Shown here: in pieces, positions 1 to 8,688 of the stretch
Layout: each line of letters begins with the position of its first letter
Position numbering within the stretch: the first letter of the stretch is position 1
Assembly (NCBI RefSeq): GCF_004016525.1
Contig: NZ_SACJ01000003.1
Location: 372,001 to 436,000, forward strand
Direction: 5' to 3'
Source of the DNA: Flavobacterium sufflavum
GTDB taxonomy: Bacteria > Bacteroidota > Bacteroidia > Flavobacteriales > Flavobacteriaceae
Length of the DNA: 64,000 nucleotides
Made by a program: the position numbers and the translations under genes
The notes under the pieces: model-generated
Database searches by the model: none
The model's input: only the letters and a program-made list of their open reading frames with translations
Told to the model about the DNA's origin: nothing

Positions 1-341
1 AAGTCATTAATACTATTATCCTTTACATTAATTTTATATCCAGAATTGAGAGGAAATAAAACGACACAGCCATTTTCAATCAGCCTAATATTTATCTTTC
101 CTGAATTTACCTTTTCTCCAAAGGTTGCCCCTTGTGTCTGCTTTGCAACAGTAACATTCATCGAAATCCTATTTGGCATCCCATTATTATTGATCCCATT
201 GATTCCCTTTTGACTGGATTCAACAGCGGTATTTTCTTTACCCAGACTCACTTTAGTACTACTTGTGGTATTGATTTGAGCATTTGCTAAACAATACCAA
301 CCTAAAGCTAAAACAACAGTTATTTTTTTTAAATTTTTCAT
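1..341 (-). CDS. Secreted protein of unknown function, C-terminus cut off by window edge
   Basis: The frame is open from an ATG at 339-341 to the left edge, about 113 residues. It begins with a typical Sec signal peptide (MKNLKKITVVLALGWYCLANAQ) that ends at the Ala-Gln cleavage site common in flavobacterial exported proteins. The mature part is rich in Asn, Ser, Thr and Gly, with a stretch of short polar words (residues about 23-60), then a mixed beta-like stretch. No family is recognised. It may be a small surface or outer-membrane protein. The rest of the gene lies outside the window, so length and function cannot be judged. Confidence 0.6.
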   Translation of the reverse strand, partial: MKNLKKITVVLALGWYCLANAQINTTSSTKVSLGKENTAVESSQKGINGINNNGMPNRISMNVTVAKQTQGATFGEKVNSGKINIRLIENGCVVLFPLNSGYKINVKDNSIND

Positions 342-425
342 TTTTGTATTTTTTAAGTTTATTATATATCAATTAGTATTTGATTTTGTTACCCTTATTT
401 TTTAAAAATATTGAAAGAAAAAAAA

Positions 426-463
426 TGGCTGTAAAACGATTAAATTTAATCATTTTACAGCCA
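426..463 (-). terminator. Strong hairpin terminator after the small acidic protein gene
   Basis: TGGCTGTAAAA (426-436) pairs with TTTTACAGCCA (453-463), and the intervening GATTAAATTTAATC (438-451) is itself a palindrome. The structure is therefore an almost continuous hairpin with one mismatch. On the minus strand it is followed by a T run (A run at 413-425), as expected of an intrinsic terminator for the gene at 498-728. Confidence 0.75.
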
Positions 464-497
464 CTAAACTGTTAATTTACAAATATTAAAACAAAAA

Positions 498-728
498 CTA
501 TTCTTTCTCGTAGCGTTCCATTTCTCTATCATAAAAAGCATTCGCCTCTTCAATTAAACCTTCCATTTCGGCATTCAATTCGGCTTCGTCAAGATCTTCT
601 GCTTCTTCCATAAATTCCACTTCATCATCTTTTAGGTTAATGATAAATCTTGGATAATCTAAATGGATGATAAAAATATCATCAGGAAAATCGGTATTGT
701 CGCCGAGTACAAATTTTGGTAATTCCAT
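498..728 (-). CDS. Small acidic conserved hypothetical protein (76 aa)
   Basis: This is a 76-residue protein with no signal peptide or membrane segment. The N-terminal half is beta-rich and hydrophobic (a FIIHLDYPRFIINL core around residues 19-32). The C-terminal half is strongly acidic and probably helical (EFMEEAEDLDEAEL and onward). No function is known. It is followed by a strong terminator at 426-463, and its start lies about 70 bases from the MATE gene stop on the same strand, so it may be read with that gene. Codon use matches the surroundings. Acidic composition and clean flanking signals make it a likely real gene. Confidence 0.7.
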   Translation of the reverse strand: MELPKFVLGDNTDFPDDIFIIHLDYPRFIINLKDDEVEFMEEAEDLDEAELNAEMEGLIEEANAFYDREMERYEKE

Positions 729-801
729 TCTGTAATTAATTTGATTATTTTTTTTAGTTGCTGTATTTTCATTCGAAAAAACAAAGCACTACTTCGTATT
801 T

Positions 802-2178
802 TTAATGTTTTTCTAAAATCAACTGCTTTGTTAATCTAATGAAGCGAATATACAAAAATAAAGCTGCTGTTGTTAATCCTGCCAAAAGTCCAATCCAAAT
901 TCCAACTGCTTGTAAACTGGTATAAAATCCTAAATAAATAGATATCGGAAATCCCACAACCCAGTAGGCCACAAAGGTAATATACATCGGAACTTTGGCA
1001 TCTTGTAAACCTCTTAATGCTCCTAAAACTACCGCCTGAATTCCATCAGAAATTTGAAAAACAGCTGCTACTAATAACAATTGAGCCGCTATGGTTATCA
1101 CTTCGGTATTGGCTACTAAATCTTTCAAATTACCCATATCTACAAACAAAGCCGGCATTTGTTTATGAAACAAAACAAAAAACAACGCAAAGAAAACTTC
1201 TAATAAAACCGCCAATAGAAAGATCGAGAAAGCCACTATTTTCATTTTCTTATAATCGCCTAAACCTTTTTGATTCCCCACCCTAATGGTTGCTGCAACG
1301 CTCAATCCCATGGCAAACATAAAAGTAAATGAAGCCAGACTCAGCGCAATTTGGTTCGCTGCCTGATTGGCAATTCCCAATCGTCCTGAAAGCCAAACCG
1401 CTGCTGTAAACAATGCTACTTCAAAAAACATTTGCATTGAAGAAGGGGCTCCTAAGCGAATGATTTTTAGATTGATTTTTCGTTGTATTTTTTTAAGTGA
1501 AAAGCCATCAAAAAAGGGATGAAACTTTGCATTTTTCTTCATCTTATAATGCATGTATCCCAACATTATAAAACGAGAAACAAGAGTTCCAATGGCTGCG
1601 CCAAGCATTCCCAATTCAGGAAAAATCCAAATTCCGTAAATGAATATGTAATTTAAAATTACGTGGATAACATTCGCTAAGATAGTAGCCCACATCGAAT
1701 ATTTAGTTTCACTCATTCCATCGGCAAATTGTTTGTATCCTTGAAAAATAATCAATGGAATTAACGAAAAAGCCACAATATCGAGATAGGGTTTAGCTAA
1801 TGCAACTACATTTTCAGGTTGCCCCATAAAACCCAGTAACTGTTTGGCAAAAATGATCAATACAAACAGAAAAAAGCCTAAAAAAGTACACAAATACAAA
1901 CCATGATGAAACACGCTTCTACCCTTTTCAATGTTTTGTTCACCATCTGCTTCGGCAGCCAAAGGTGTTATGGCAGTCGAAAAACCAATTCCTAACGACA
2001 TGGCTACAAATACAAAACTATTAGCCAAAGAAACTGCTGCTAATTCAGTAGGGCCTAATTTCCCCACCATCACATTATCTACAAGTCCTACCACAGTATG
2101 CCCAAGCATTCCCAAAATAATAGGATATGCCAATCGTAAATTATAGGAGAACTCTTTGGTATAAGTAGTTAAAGTCAC
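802..2178 (-). CDS. MATE family multidrug efflux transporter
   Basis: A 458-residue integral membrane protein, the usual length for MATE/NorM exporters, with about 12 hydrophobic segments arranged as two similar halves. The N-terminal signature is clear: LAYPIILGMLGHTVVGLVDN places the conserved Pro in TM1 and the Val-Asp-Asn after it, followed by a conserved KLGPTELAAVSLANS stretch. Family members expel cationic drugs, dyes or metabolites using a sodium or proton gradient in the inner membrane; the substrate here cannot be told. A TAnnTTTG-type -7 element (TACCTTTG on the minus strand) lies at 2198-2205, just upstream. Confidence 0.92.
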   Translation of the reverse strand: MTLTTYTKEFSYNLRLAYPIILGMLGHTVVGLVDNVMVGKLGPTELAAVSLANSFVFVAMSLGIGFSTAITPLAAEADGEQNIEKGRSVFHHGLYLCTFLGFFLFVLIIFAKQLLGFMGQPENVVALAKPYLDIVAFSLIPLIIFQGYKQFADGMSETKYSMWATILANVIHVILNYIFIYGIWIFPELGMLGAAIGTLVSRFIMLGYMHYKMKKNAKFHPFFDGFSLKKIQRKINLKIIRLGAPSSMQMFFEVALFTAAVWLSGRLGIANQAANQIALSLASFTFMFAMGLSVAATIRVGNQKGLGDYKKMKIVAFSIFLLAVLLEVFFALFFVLFHKQMPALFVDMGNLKDLVANTEVITIAAQLLLVAAVFQISDGIQAVVLGALRGLQDAKVPMYITFVAYWVVGFPISIYLGFYTSLQAVGIWIGLLAGLTTAALFLYIRFIRLTKQLILEKH

Positions 2179-2197
2179 TTTATTTTTTTTAAGGCGA

Positions 2198-2205
2198 CAA
2201 AGGTA
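2198..2205 (-). promoter_or_regulatory. Candidate -7 promoter element for the MATE gene
   Basis: On the minus strand the site reads TACCTTTG and fits the Bacteroidota primary-sigma -7 consensus TAnnTTTG, about 20 bases ahead of the MATE start. I did not find a convincing TTG at the -33 position, so this is a half-match only. Confidence 0.35.
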
Positions 2206-2228
2206 AGCAGAAGCGAATCGATATTAAG

Positions 2229-2278
2229 GTTTGTTGCTAATAATATTTCCCCAGAAGAATTAACTTTATTAGCAAACC
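2229..2278. repeat. Short imperfect inverted repeat in the MATE/peroxidase spacer
   Basis: GGTTTGTTGCTAATAA at the left pairs with TTATTAGCAAACC at the right with a two-base bulge. It lies beside the larger repeat at 2293-2377 and could fold in RNA or DNA. No further role is visible. Confidence 0.4.
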
Positions 2279-2292
2279 AGATAATTAGAAAT

Positions 2293-2377
2293 AGCCACGA
2301 ATTCACAAATTTTATTTTCAATTCAAAAAATCATTCGTGACCCAAGCGATAACGAACAGGCGAAGCAATTCGTGGCT
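2293..2377. repeat. AGCCACGAATT inverted repeat, probable terminator, right arm interrupted
   Basis: AGCCACGAATT (2293-2303) pairs with AATTCGTGGCT (2367-2377), and the inner TTCACAAAT pairs with ATTCGTGA. The right arm is split: after ATTCGTGA come 26 bases (CCCAAGCGATAACGAACAGG and on) before AATTCGTGGCT. The repeat starts 13 bases beyond the stop of the peroxidase gene and probably ends its transcript. Confidence 0.6.
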
Positions 2378-2389
2378 GTATTATCTAAC

Positions 2390-4150
2390 TTATTTCAAAT
2401 ATTTTTTATCGGTCAGGGTTTTCATAAAATCAACCAATTGTTTTTTCTCTAAATCGGTCAAGTTCAATTTATCTTCAGGCAAGGTTTGGTTTTCTAACGA
2501 AAAACCCAATCCTTTCCCTCCGCCTTCATTATAAAAATTGACTACTTCTTCCAAGGTTTTAAAAACACCATTGTGCATATAAGGCGCTGTTAATGCAGCA
2601 TTTCTAATCGTTGGTGTTTTAAACGAATGTTGATGAATAATCGCTTTGGTCAAATTGTATTTCCCTAAATCGGCATCTAATTTTCCTTTAACATCAGGAA
2701 CTCCCAAAACTTCACTTTCGGATTTCATAAAATTAGGTGGCACCGTTCCATTGGTTAACGGAATAAAATGACAAGTGGCACATTTGGCTTTGCCTGCAAA
2801 AAGATTAAAACCTGCTTTTTCATTGGCTGTAAAAGCAACCTCATCGCGCATATAGGCATCAAATTTAGAGTCGAATTTACTTAGTGTTCGAATATAAGAA
2901 GCCAAGGCATTCTTAATTTCAAAAGCAGTAATCCCTTTTTGTGGAAAGGCTTTCTCAAACTTTTGAATATAATTTTGATTCTTTTTTAGTTTCTCAGCGG
3001 CAGCTTCTAAAGAACCATGCATCTCATCGGCATTTGTAATTACTGCTACCGCCTGATCTTCTAAATAATTCACTCTCGAATCAGAGAAAAAAACGCGTTG
3101 GAAAGCAATATTAGTGAGTGTAGGTGTATTTCTTTTTACAAAAGATTTACCATCAAAAGAAAGGGCTTTTTCTAAACCATCGGTAAAAGCCTTATCGGCA
3201 TGATGACAGGAAGCACAAGAACGACTATTATCCCCCGATAAAATAGGATCCTTAAAGAGTAATTTTCCTAAAGTAGCTTTTTCTTTAGTTGTTTTATAAT
3301 CCGGGAATCCAGAAAAGGCTTCTTCGTCAAAAACTTCTTTATCAAATAAGGTTTCCGCATTGGTTTTCAATCCTCGCATTTCATTAAAAAACGGAATTTT
3401 CAAATCTTTCTGACTTTGATATAATTTTCGACTCAACGGATTGGCATAATTTTGAATAAAAGTCGCTCTGTCAAAACGATTGAAATCAGGATTGGCTTTT
3501 AAATAGCGAATTGCCTGACTGATGATTTTTAAACCGGCATCCGAATCGTTTGTAGCATACAGTTGATAATATTGCTGTATTCCTTCCAATGAAACCACTG
3601 TTTCTGAAATTGATTTTTGTGCTACAGGCGAATCAAAACCTGTAATTCCCATACTTATTATTCTAAAAACTTCCAGTCGCAAGGCGTCAAAAACATGAGC
3701 ATCGGTTAATTCATTGGTCTCTGCTATTCGATTCAAACGCTTTAAATTAGCCGAAAGAATTCCTATTTCTTTCAATAATTCTGCTTTTGATTTCTTATCA
3801 TACGCTGGAAACAAAAACTCTTCAACCACCTGAAATCCTTGAGGTGCTAATACTAATCCATCATTTTCCTCAAACTCGGGAAGGGCTGGTCCATTAATGG
3901 CCTTAGAAACTTCCGGGAAATAATATTCGCTAAAAACTTCTATTCTTTTATAATTTTGGTGTGCTGCTAAAAATTGTTTTTGAAGTTTATCCTGACTTGC
4001 ATCTGACTTTATTAAAGTCTCTAACTCCGTAACTGATTGCACTAAAAGCGTGATATCCGCTTGAAATAATTGTTTTACTTGTTCGGTTTTAGAAACTTCC
4101 TGACAGGAAACTACAACCAACAGCAGCAAAAAAAAGAATGTTTTTTTCAT
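2390..4150 (-). CDS. Di-haem cytochrome c peroxidase lipoprotein with imelysin-like N-terminal domain
   Basis: A 586-residue exported protein. A lipobox ends at Cys16 (VVVSC), so it is probably a periplasmic lipoprotein. Residues about 20-250 are helical and contain an APQGFQVVEEFLF stretch resembling imelysin/EfeO-type proteins. Residues about 280-586 form a di-haem peroxidase (CCP/MauG) domain with two haem sites, CASCH (312-316) and CATCH (457-461), plus a late YMHNGVF segment. Family members reduce hydrogen peroxide with electrons from cytochrome c or oxidise other substrates. The gene lies 84 bases after the PhoX-like lipoprotein on the same strand, but a hairpin at 4182-4208 stands between them. 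The N-terminal assignment is inference. Confidence 0.85.
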   Translation of the reverse strand: MKKTFFFLLLLVVVSCQEVSKTEQVKQLFQADITLLVQSVTELETLIKSDASQDKLQKQFLAAHQNYKRIEVFSEYYFPEVSKAINGPALPEFEENDGLVLAPQGFQVVEEFLFPAYDKKSKAELLKEIGILSANLKRLNRIAETNELTDAHVFDALRLEVFRIISMGITGFDSPVAQKSISETVVSLEGIQQYYQLYATNDSDAGLKIISQAIRYLKANPDFNRFDRATFIQNYANPLSRKLYQSQKDLKIPFFNEMRGLKTNAETLFDKEVFDEEAFSGFPDYKTTKEKATLGKLLFKDPILSGDNSRSCASCHHADKAFTDGLEKALSFDGKSFVKRNTPTLTNIAFQRVFFSDSRVNYLEDQAVAVITNADEMHGSLEAAAEKLKKNQNYIQKFEKAFPQKGITAFEIKNALASYIRTLSKFDSKFDAYMRDEVAFTANEKAGFNLFAGKAKCATCHFIPLTNGTVPPNFMKSESEVLGVPDVKGKLDADLGKYNLTKAIIHQHSFKTPTIRNAALTAPYMHNGVFKTLEEVVNFYNEGGGKGLGFSLENQTLPEDKLNLTDLEKKQLVDFMKTLTDKKYLK

Positions 4151-4181
4151 AATAAATAGAAACCTAATTGGAAAACAAAAG

Positions 4182-4208
4182 CCACGGTTCCCTATTAAGA
4201 AACCGTGG
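4182..4208 (-). terminator. Hairpin between the PhoX-like gene and the peroxidase gene
   Basis: CCACGGTT (4182-4189) pairs with AACCGTGG (4201-4208). The minus-strand transcript leaving the hairpin enters a T-rich stretch. It sits between two co-directional genes, so it may reduce rather than block read-through into the peroxidase gene. Confidence 0.65.
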
Positions 4209-4234
4209 ACTTTTTAAAGTATTTTTAAATTTTA

Positions 4235-5671
4235 TTATCTCGCTAATCCTTTGATCAATACAATTTGGCTAGCTTGTTGCTCATTAGGACGACCTGTTCC
4301 TCCATCAACTCCTTTGTATTTAGCTCCAGTCCATGTATGAGGCTGAACGCTTAACAAGAAAGTATCATCGATTCCTAATTGCTCAGAAACATCTATCAAA
4401 GCACCATATTCCCAATCTCCAAATTTAGAAGTTCCACCTACGTTATATTTAGCAGCATCCGTTTCAGTACGACGGTGGTCTAATTCAACCACAACTTTCA
4501 TTGTTTTGTTAGCAATATCATATTGATAAATGTAACCATCGTGCGTTTCATCTCCATAACCGTTAGGATCTTCCTGAACATATACATAGTTCTTAGTTAC
4601 ACAAATGTTATCTGGATTTTGGAAAGTTTTAGCAATTCCGTTACGATCATCTCCATCTAAAATCACTCTTAAAGTTCCTGACAATGGATTGTTTTCGTCT
4701 AAATTCAATTGGTATACTCTACCATATTTAGTTCTGGAAGCATCAGCATTAACACCTGTTGTGTTTTGACCAGTTACATTGAAATAAACTTCTCTATCAG
4801 CTGCTTTTTCTCCTTTTCTGTAATCCAAATCCTCAACTCTACCGAATTTAATCGCTTTTAAAGTATTCACAGAAGCATTAATTTGAGCACCTGTCAAAGT
4901 AGTATGATTGTCAATTTTAACAAAGGTAACCGGGTAGTTTTGGCCAACAATCATGTCTTTTTCTCTTTGATTCTCACTGTTTCTTTTCATCATATACAAA
5001 GAACCACTAGTCAAATCACCTACTGTATTAGAAACATACATAAATATTTGTCCTCCGTAAGTTCCTGAATCGTCATCACCAATTACAACAACTGTTTTCC
5101 CAGGAAAAGCCGATGCTTTTAATGGCAATGCATTCTCAGCGCTTAAACGACCAAATCCAGGTAATTCTTTAGAAACACTATTTGATTCTACATCTCCATA
5201 AGGATTCACACCATGTGTACGGGATTCTTCACCTGATTCACCACAAGTCAAATACAATGGTCCAAAACCATTAATTGCTGGAGTAGCCATTGTAGCTCCA
5301 CATAATCTCCAAGTTCCACCATTAGAATTCAATAAATATTCTCCTGCTACTGGTTTAAAAGTTTTATCTAATGTAATTCTGGAAACAGCAAAATTATCTT
5401 CATTGTTTACCAAAAAAGTAAAAGTACCATCTGTATTTTTTAATAATCCGCTACCATCTGCCGAACCACCAAAAACAAAATTAGGAGTCTGTGGTAACAC
5501 ATCATCAGAAGTTAATAAAGAGAATAACTCTAATTTTTCAAAACCTTCTTTTTTCTTCAATAATACTGGAGTAACAGATTGATCTGCTAAAACTACATCT
5601 GATCCGTTTTTATCGTTCTCACACGAGAAAAAAGCCGTACTTAAAAGTAACCCTAAAATAATTTTTTTCAT
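4235..5671 (-). CDS. PhoX-like (DUF839) lipoprotein, putative phosphatase
   Basis: A 478-residue protein whose N-terminus ends in a lipobox (STAFFSCEN, Cys17). The body looks like a PhoX/DUF839 beta-propeller: an FGRVEDLDYRKG segment and a later FQNPDNICV segment correspond to the metal-binding Glu/Asp stretches of PhoX phosphatases, and a TYGGQIFMYV blade precedes them. PhoX enzymes hydrolyse phosphate monoesters in the periplasm with calcium and iron and are usually induced by phosphate shortage. Whether this copy keeps all metal ligands was not verified. No Pho box was recognised in the 362-base upstream spacer. It precedes the di-haem peroxidase on the same strand. Confidence 0.7.
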   Translation of the reverse strand: MKKIILGLLLSTAFFSCENDKNGSDVVLADQSVTPVLLKKKEGFEKLELFSLLTSDDVLPQTPNFVFGGSADGSGLLKNTDGTFTFLVNNEDNFAVSRITLDKTFKPVAGEYLLNSNGGTWRLCGATMATPAINGFGPLYLTCGESGEESRTHGVNPYGDVESNSVSKELPGFGRLSAENALPLKASAFPGKTVVVIGDDDSGTYGGQIFMYVSNTVGDLTSGSLYMMKRNSENQREKDMIVGQNYPVTFVKIDNHTTLTGAQINASVNTLKAIKFGRVEDLDYRKGEKAADREVYFNVTGQNTTGVNADASRTKYGRVYQLNLDENNPLSGTLRVILDGDDRNGIAKTFQNPDNICVTKNYVYVQEDPNGYGDETHDGYIYQYDIANKTMKVVVELDHRRTETDAAKYNVGGTSKFGDWEYGALIDVSEQLGIDDTFLLSVQPHTWTGAKYKGVDGGTGRPNEQQASQIVLIKGLAR

Positions 5672-6033
5672 CTTGGTATGTTTTTAATTTTTCGAAGCAA
5701 AGAAAGCCCAGGGATTTTAAAACGGGATGAACTAAACATTACCAAACCTTAAAGAATTATTCCTCTTTTCAAATAAAAACCAAAAAAAATACAGCTCAAT
5801 TTTACCTAAACATTGTCCGAAGATTACTCTAACATTAGCTAAACCCCTACTTTTTAAAAAATCAAGTTTTATTACCGATTTCTACTTTGTTGAATATCAA
5901 TAATTCCATTTTTCATGAAGCAAAAATTCAACAATGCCCACAACATTTGAATACAATTGCCGTTTTTTAGCACTAGAACCTCTTTTTTAAGTTCGGAAAA
6001 AATTAAACATTAATTATTAAAACCCCTCAAATC
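5672..6033. other. Divergent intergenic region without recognised gene
   Basis: These 362 AT-rich bases separate the divergently read PhoX-like and barrel genes and must hold both promoters. I see no good TTTG/TAnnTTTG pair, no clear inverted repeat and no small ORF with gene-like features. Confidence 0.4.
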
Positions 6034-6576
6034 ATGAAAACTACAAAGAAAATTACCGCCACCGTTCTGTTTGTCCTGGCCTTATTCTCGTTTAATGGAG
6101 CCAAAGCACAAGAAACACAAAATTACGACCAAGGTTTCCGACTAGGATTTGGTTTAAATGCCGGTTATGCCACCGAAAAACCATACAAATTAGCCTTAGG
6201 TGCTGATGCCAGATTGCAATATGACCTGACAAAAAGATACTCTATCACGCTAACTACAGGTTTCACCAACCTTTTTGTGAGCGAAAATGAAGGGAAAGAT
6301 TTAGGTTTTGTTCCTGCAAAAGCAGGATTAAAAGCTTTCGTATGGAATGACCAATTTTATTTAACTGGCGAGGCCGGTGCTGCCTTTCCTGTTACTAATA
6401 AATACAACCAAATCTCTTTTTTAGTATCTCCAGGTATTGGTTATGCTAATAAATATATTGATATTTCGGCACGTTATGAACACTATTCTGACTTTCCTAC
6501 TATCAACAGCGATGGAACTGCCGGACAAGGTGCTGGTCAGGTATCACTTAGACTGGCTTACGGTTTTAAATTGTAA
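6034..6576 (+). CDS. Small outer-membrane beta-barrel protein (porin-like)
   Basis: A 180-residue protein with a clear signal peptide (MKTTKKITATVLFVLALFSF, cleavage near GAKAQ). The mature region alternates hydrophobic and polar residues in repeated strands with frequent Gly and aromatic residues. It ends in LRLAYGFKL, a C-terminal strand with aromatic and hydrophobic residues as in OmpA/OmpW-type eight-stranded barrels. It is probably a small outer-membrane barrel of unknown role. A strong bidirectional terminator follows at 6599-6629. Confidence 0.75.
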   Translation: MKTTKKITATVLFVLALFSFNGAKAQETQNYDQGFRLGFGLNAGYATEKPYKLALGADARLQYDLTKRYSITLTTGFTNLFVSENEGKDLGFVPAKAGLKAFVWNDQFYLTGEAGAAFPVTNKYNQISFLVSPGIGYANKYIDISARYEHYSDFPTINSDGTAGQGAGQVSLRLAYGFKL

Positions 6577-6598
6577 CAAATTATATTTCTTAAAAAAA

Positions 6599-6629
6599 CA
6601 CCTGACAGGTTTTAGAAACCTGTCAGGTG
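6599..6629. terminator. Bidirectional terminator between barrel and PPK2 genes
   Basis: CACCTGACAGGTTT (6599-6612) pairs perfectly with AAACCTGTCAGGTG (6616-6629), flanked by an A run on the left and a T run on the right. It can end transcripts from both convergent genes. Confidence 0.9.
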
Positions 6630-6644
6630 TTTTTTTATGTCTTA

Positions 6645-7526
6645 TCACTTTTCTTTACTCAACTGTTCTTTATACATCGCAAAATTAACTTTTATCTTAT
6701 CGTCTAATTCGGGTTCTTTGATATCAGTATATTTCTGCATTTCCTCCCAAATAATCTTAGCAACAATATAACGACACATTTCTTTGTCATCGGCAGGAAC
6801 TACAAACCAAGGCGCATTTTCAGTAGTTGTTTTATTAATTGCCTCTTCATAATACCTCATATAATCGTCCCAATGCTCGCGTTCTTTTAAATCTCCGGGA
6901 GAAAATTTCCAATGATGCTCTTCCTCTTCTAATCGTCGCAATAGGCGTTTGCGTTGCTCTTCCTTACTCATGTGAAAATAAAACTTCAATACAATTGTCC
7001 CGTTTTGTGTAATATGTTTTTCGAAATTATTAATCTGTTCAAAGCGATTCTCCCAAAACTGAGGCATAATATCATCCACATTCTCAATTCCAGGCAAATT
7101 TTCACCCAAAATATATTCGGGATGCACACGGGTAACCAAAACATTTTCATAATGCGTGCGATTAAAAACTGCAAACTTCCCTTTTTCGGGCAAGGCCAAA
7201 TAATGTCTCCATAAATAATCGTGTTCCAGTTCGGTCGAATTAGGCGTTTTAAAACTATGCACCACTACCCCACGCGGATTAAATTCCTTAAAAACCTCCC
7301 GAATCAAACTGTCTTTCCCCGAAGTATCCATGCCTTGCAAACAAATTAAAACCCCGTAGCGGTTGTGCGCATACATCACATCCTGCAATTCGCTCAATTT
7401 TGCCTGAACCTTATCTAACTTTTCCTCCTTATCATCCTCACTGGCTTTATTAAATAAATTTGTAGGCGTTTTAGACAAATCAATTTTTTTAGTTACTTTA
7501 AAATCATCTGGATTAATCGATTTCAT
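6645..7526 (-). CDS. ppk2: Polyphosphate kinase 2 family protein (PPK2)
   Basis: A 293-residue single-domain PPK2 protein, cytoplasmic. The Walker A stretch LQGMDTSGKDS lies near residues 63-73. The following segment FNRTHYENVLVTRVHP is the conserved PPK2 Walker B and lid region, and RKRLLRRLEEEEHHWKFSPGD is the basic lid. PPK2 enzymes move phosphate between polyphosphate and nucleotides. The GMDTSGKD form resembles classes that phosphorylate AMP and/or ADP from polyphosphate (class III type), but the class is inferred from this motif only. The gene stands alone, convergent with the barrel gene. Confidence 0.9.
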   Translation of the reverse strand: MKSINPDDFKVTKKIDLSKTPTNLFNKASEDDKEEKLDKVQAKLSELQDVMYAHNRYGVLICLQGMDTSGKDSLIREVFKEFNPRGVVVHSFKTPNSTELEHDYLWRHYLALPEKGKFAVFNRTHYENVLVTRVHPEYILGENLPGIENVDDIMPQFWENRFEQINNFEKHITQNGTIVLKFYFHMSKEEQRKRLLRRLEEEEHHWKFSPGDLKEREHWDDYMRYYEEAINKTTTENAPWFVVPADDKEMCRYIVAKIIWEEMQKYTDIKEPELDDKIKVNFAMYKEQLSKEK

Positions 7527-7849
7527 ATATGTAAAATTTATTTTTTAGCGGTCATATATGGTATCGCCTTTTATTTATCGGTGTTTGCTTCACTGAGTTA
7601 ATATTTCTCATAGGTGTTCAGCGAATTTCATTTGTTTACACAAACTGCTTGTTAATGGCGATTTCATAAGGAATATTTTAACTTTATACTCTCAAATATA
7701 AGGAATAAATACTATAATTTTAGCCTTTTAAGCTTCAATGTCAGGAGCTGTTTCCGGTTATTCGCTATATCTTTAGCTACTTAAAGAAAGTAGCTAAAGG
7801 ATGCCGCTTCTACCCGGGCTAATACATCTCTGCTTTCAAAATAAAATAC
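7527..7849. other. Intergenic region dominated by composite repeat copy A
   Basis: This 323-base spacer between the divergent ppk2 and the gene at 7850 has no gene-like ORF. Its right third is the composite repeat at 7742-7826; the rest is AT-rich and must hold both promoters. Confidence 0.4.
7742..7826. repeat. Composite interspersed repeat, copy A
   Basis: The copy contains TTCGCTATATC, then a hairpin CTTTAGCTACTT (7771-7782) / AAGTAGCTAAAG (7788-7799), then GGATGCCGCTTCTACCCGGG. The edges match copies at 15487-15620 and 37208-37312, while the stem sequence differs but stays fully paired. It sits upstream of the gene at 7850. Confidence 0.7.
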
Positions 7850-8686
7850 ATGGAAAAATTTACACTCGAATTATTATTTCACATCATCGGAATTGGTTCT
7901 GCCTCAGGACTGCTTTACAAAGACAATTCCCTGTTCATCGTTGGTGACAACAGCGGTTTTCTATACGAATACCATCTTGATTCTAAAGATTTAAAACGTC
8001 ATCCGTTGATAGAAAATCCCACCGAAAACATCATCAAAAAAGACAAACCCGATTTTGAAGCCCTAAGTTATTTTCAAGATACTATTTATGCTTTCGGCTC
8101 CGGCTCTACAGCAAAAAGGAATTCTATGGTCGAATTTGATTTGGCACAAAAAAAGAAAATCGCTACCAACAATCTGACCGAATTATATGCTATGATGCAA
8201 AATTTTGCTTCCATAAAAGCTGAAGATTTCAATATCGAAGGCGCTATTCACGATGGCGAAAACTGGTATTTCTTGAATCGGGGCAATGGAATTTCAAACA
8301 AAAACACTCTTTTTAGTCTTCGTACCAAAAAACTGAATCAGGAATTCACCATGCTCTCCAATGACTACAAACTCCCTAAAATAAAAGGAGTCCGCAGCAG
8401 TTTTACCGATGCCGTTAAAGTTGATAACAGCATTTATTTTTTGGCCACAGCCGAAGATACCCAATCCACTTATGACGATGGCGAAGTACTGGGAAGTCTT
8501 ATTGGTCGCATTGACCTGGAAACCATGAAAATTAATTTCACCCAAAAAATCAGTGACAGCCATAAATTTGAAGGGCTGACCCTTTTCAAAAAAGACAATA
8601 ATAAAATTGAATTCTTACTTTGCGAAGACAAGGATACCGAAATTCTTGAAACAGCTATTTATAAATTATCTCTAAATCTTAAGTAA
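7850..8686 (+). CDS. Conserved hypothetical protein, beta-propeller-like
   Basis: A 278-residue protein without signal peptide or membrane segment. Repeated strand pairs with small-residue turns ([67 protein letters not shown]) suggest a beta-propeller or related all-beta fold. It may belong to a DUF family seen in Flavobacteriia (possibly DUF6929), but this is from memory. The short-chain dehydrogenase starts two bases after its stop, so the two are almost surely cotranscribed. Function unknown. Confidence 0.75.
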   Translation: MEKFTLELLFHIIGIGSASGLLYKDNSLFIVGDNSGFLYEYHLDSKDLKRHPLIENPTENIIKKDKPDFEALSYFQDTIYAFGSGSTAKRNSMVEFDLAQKKKIATNNLTELYAMMQNFASIKAEDFNIEGAIHDGENWYFLNRGNGISNKNTLFSLRTKKLNQEFTMLSNDYKLPKIKGVRSSFTDAVKVDNSIYFLATAEDTQSTYDDGEVLGSLIGRIDLETMKINFTQKISDSHKFEGLTLFKKDNNKIEFLLCEDKDTEILETAIYKLSLNLK

Positions 8687-8688
8687 TC

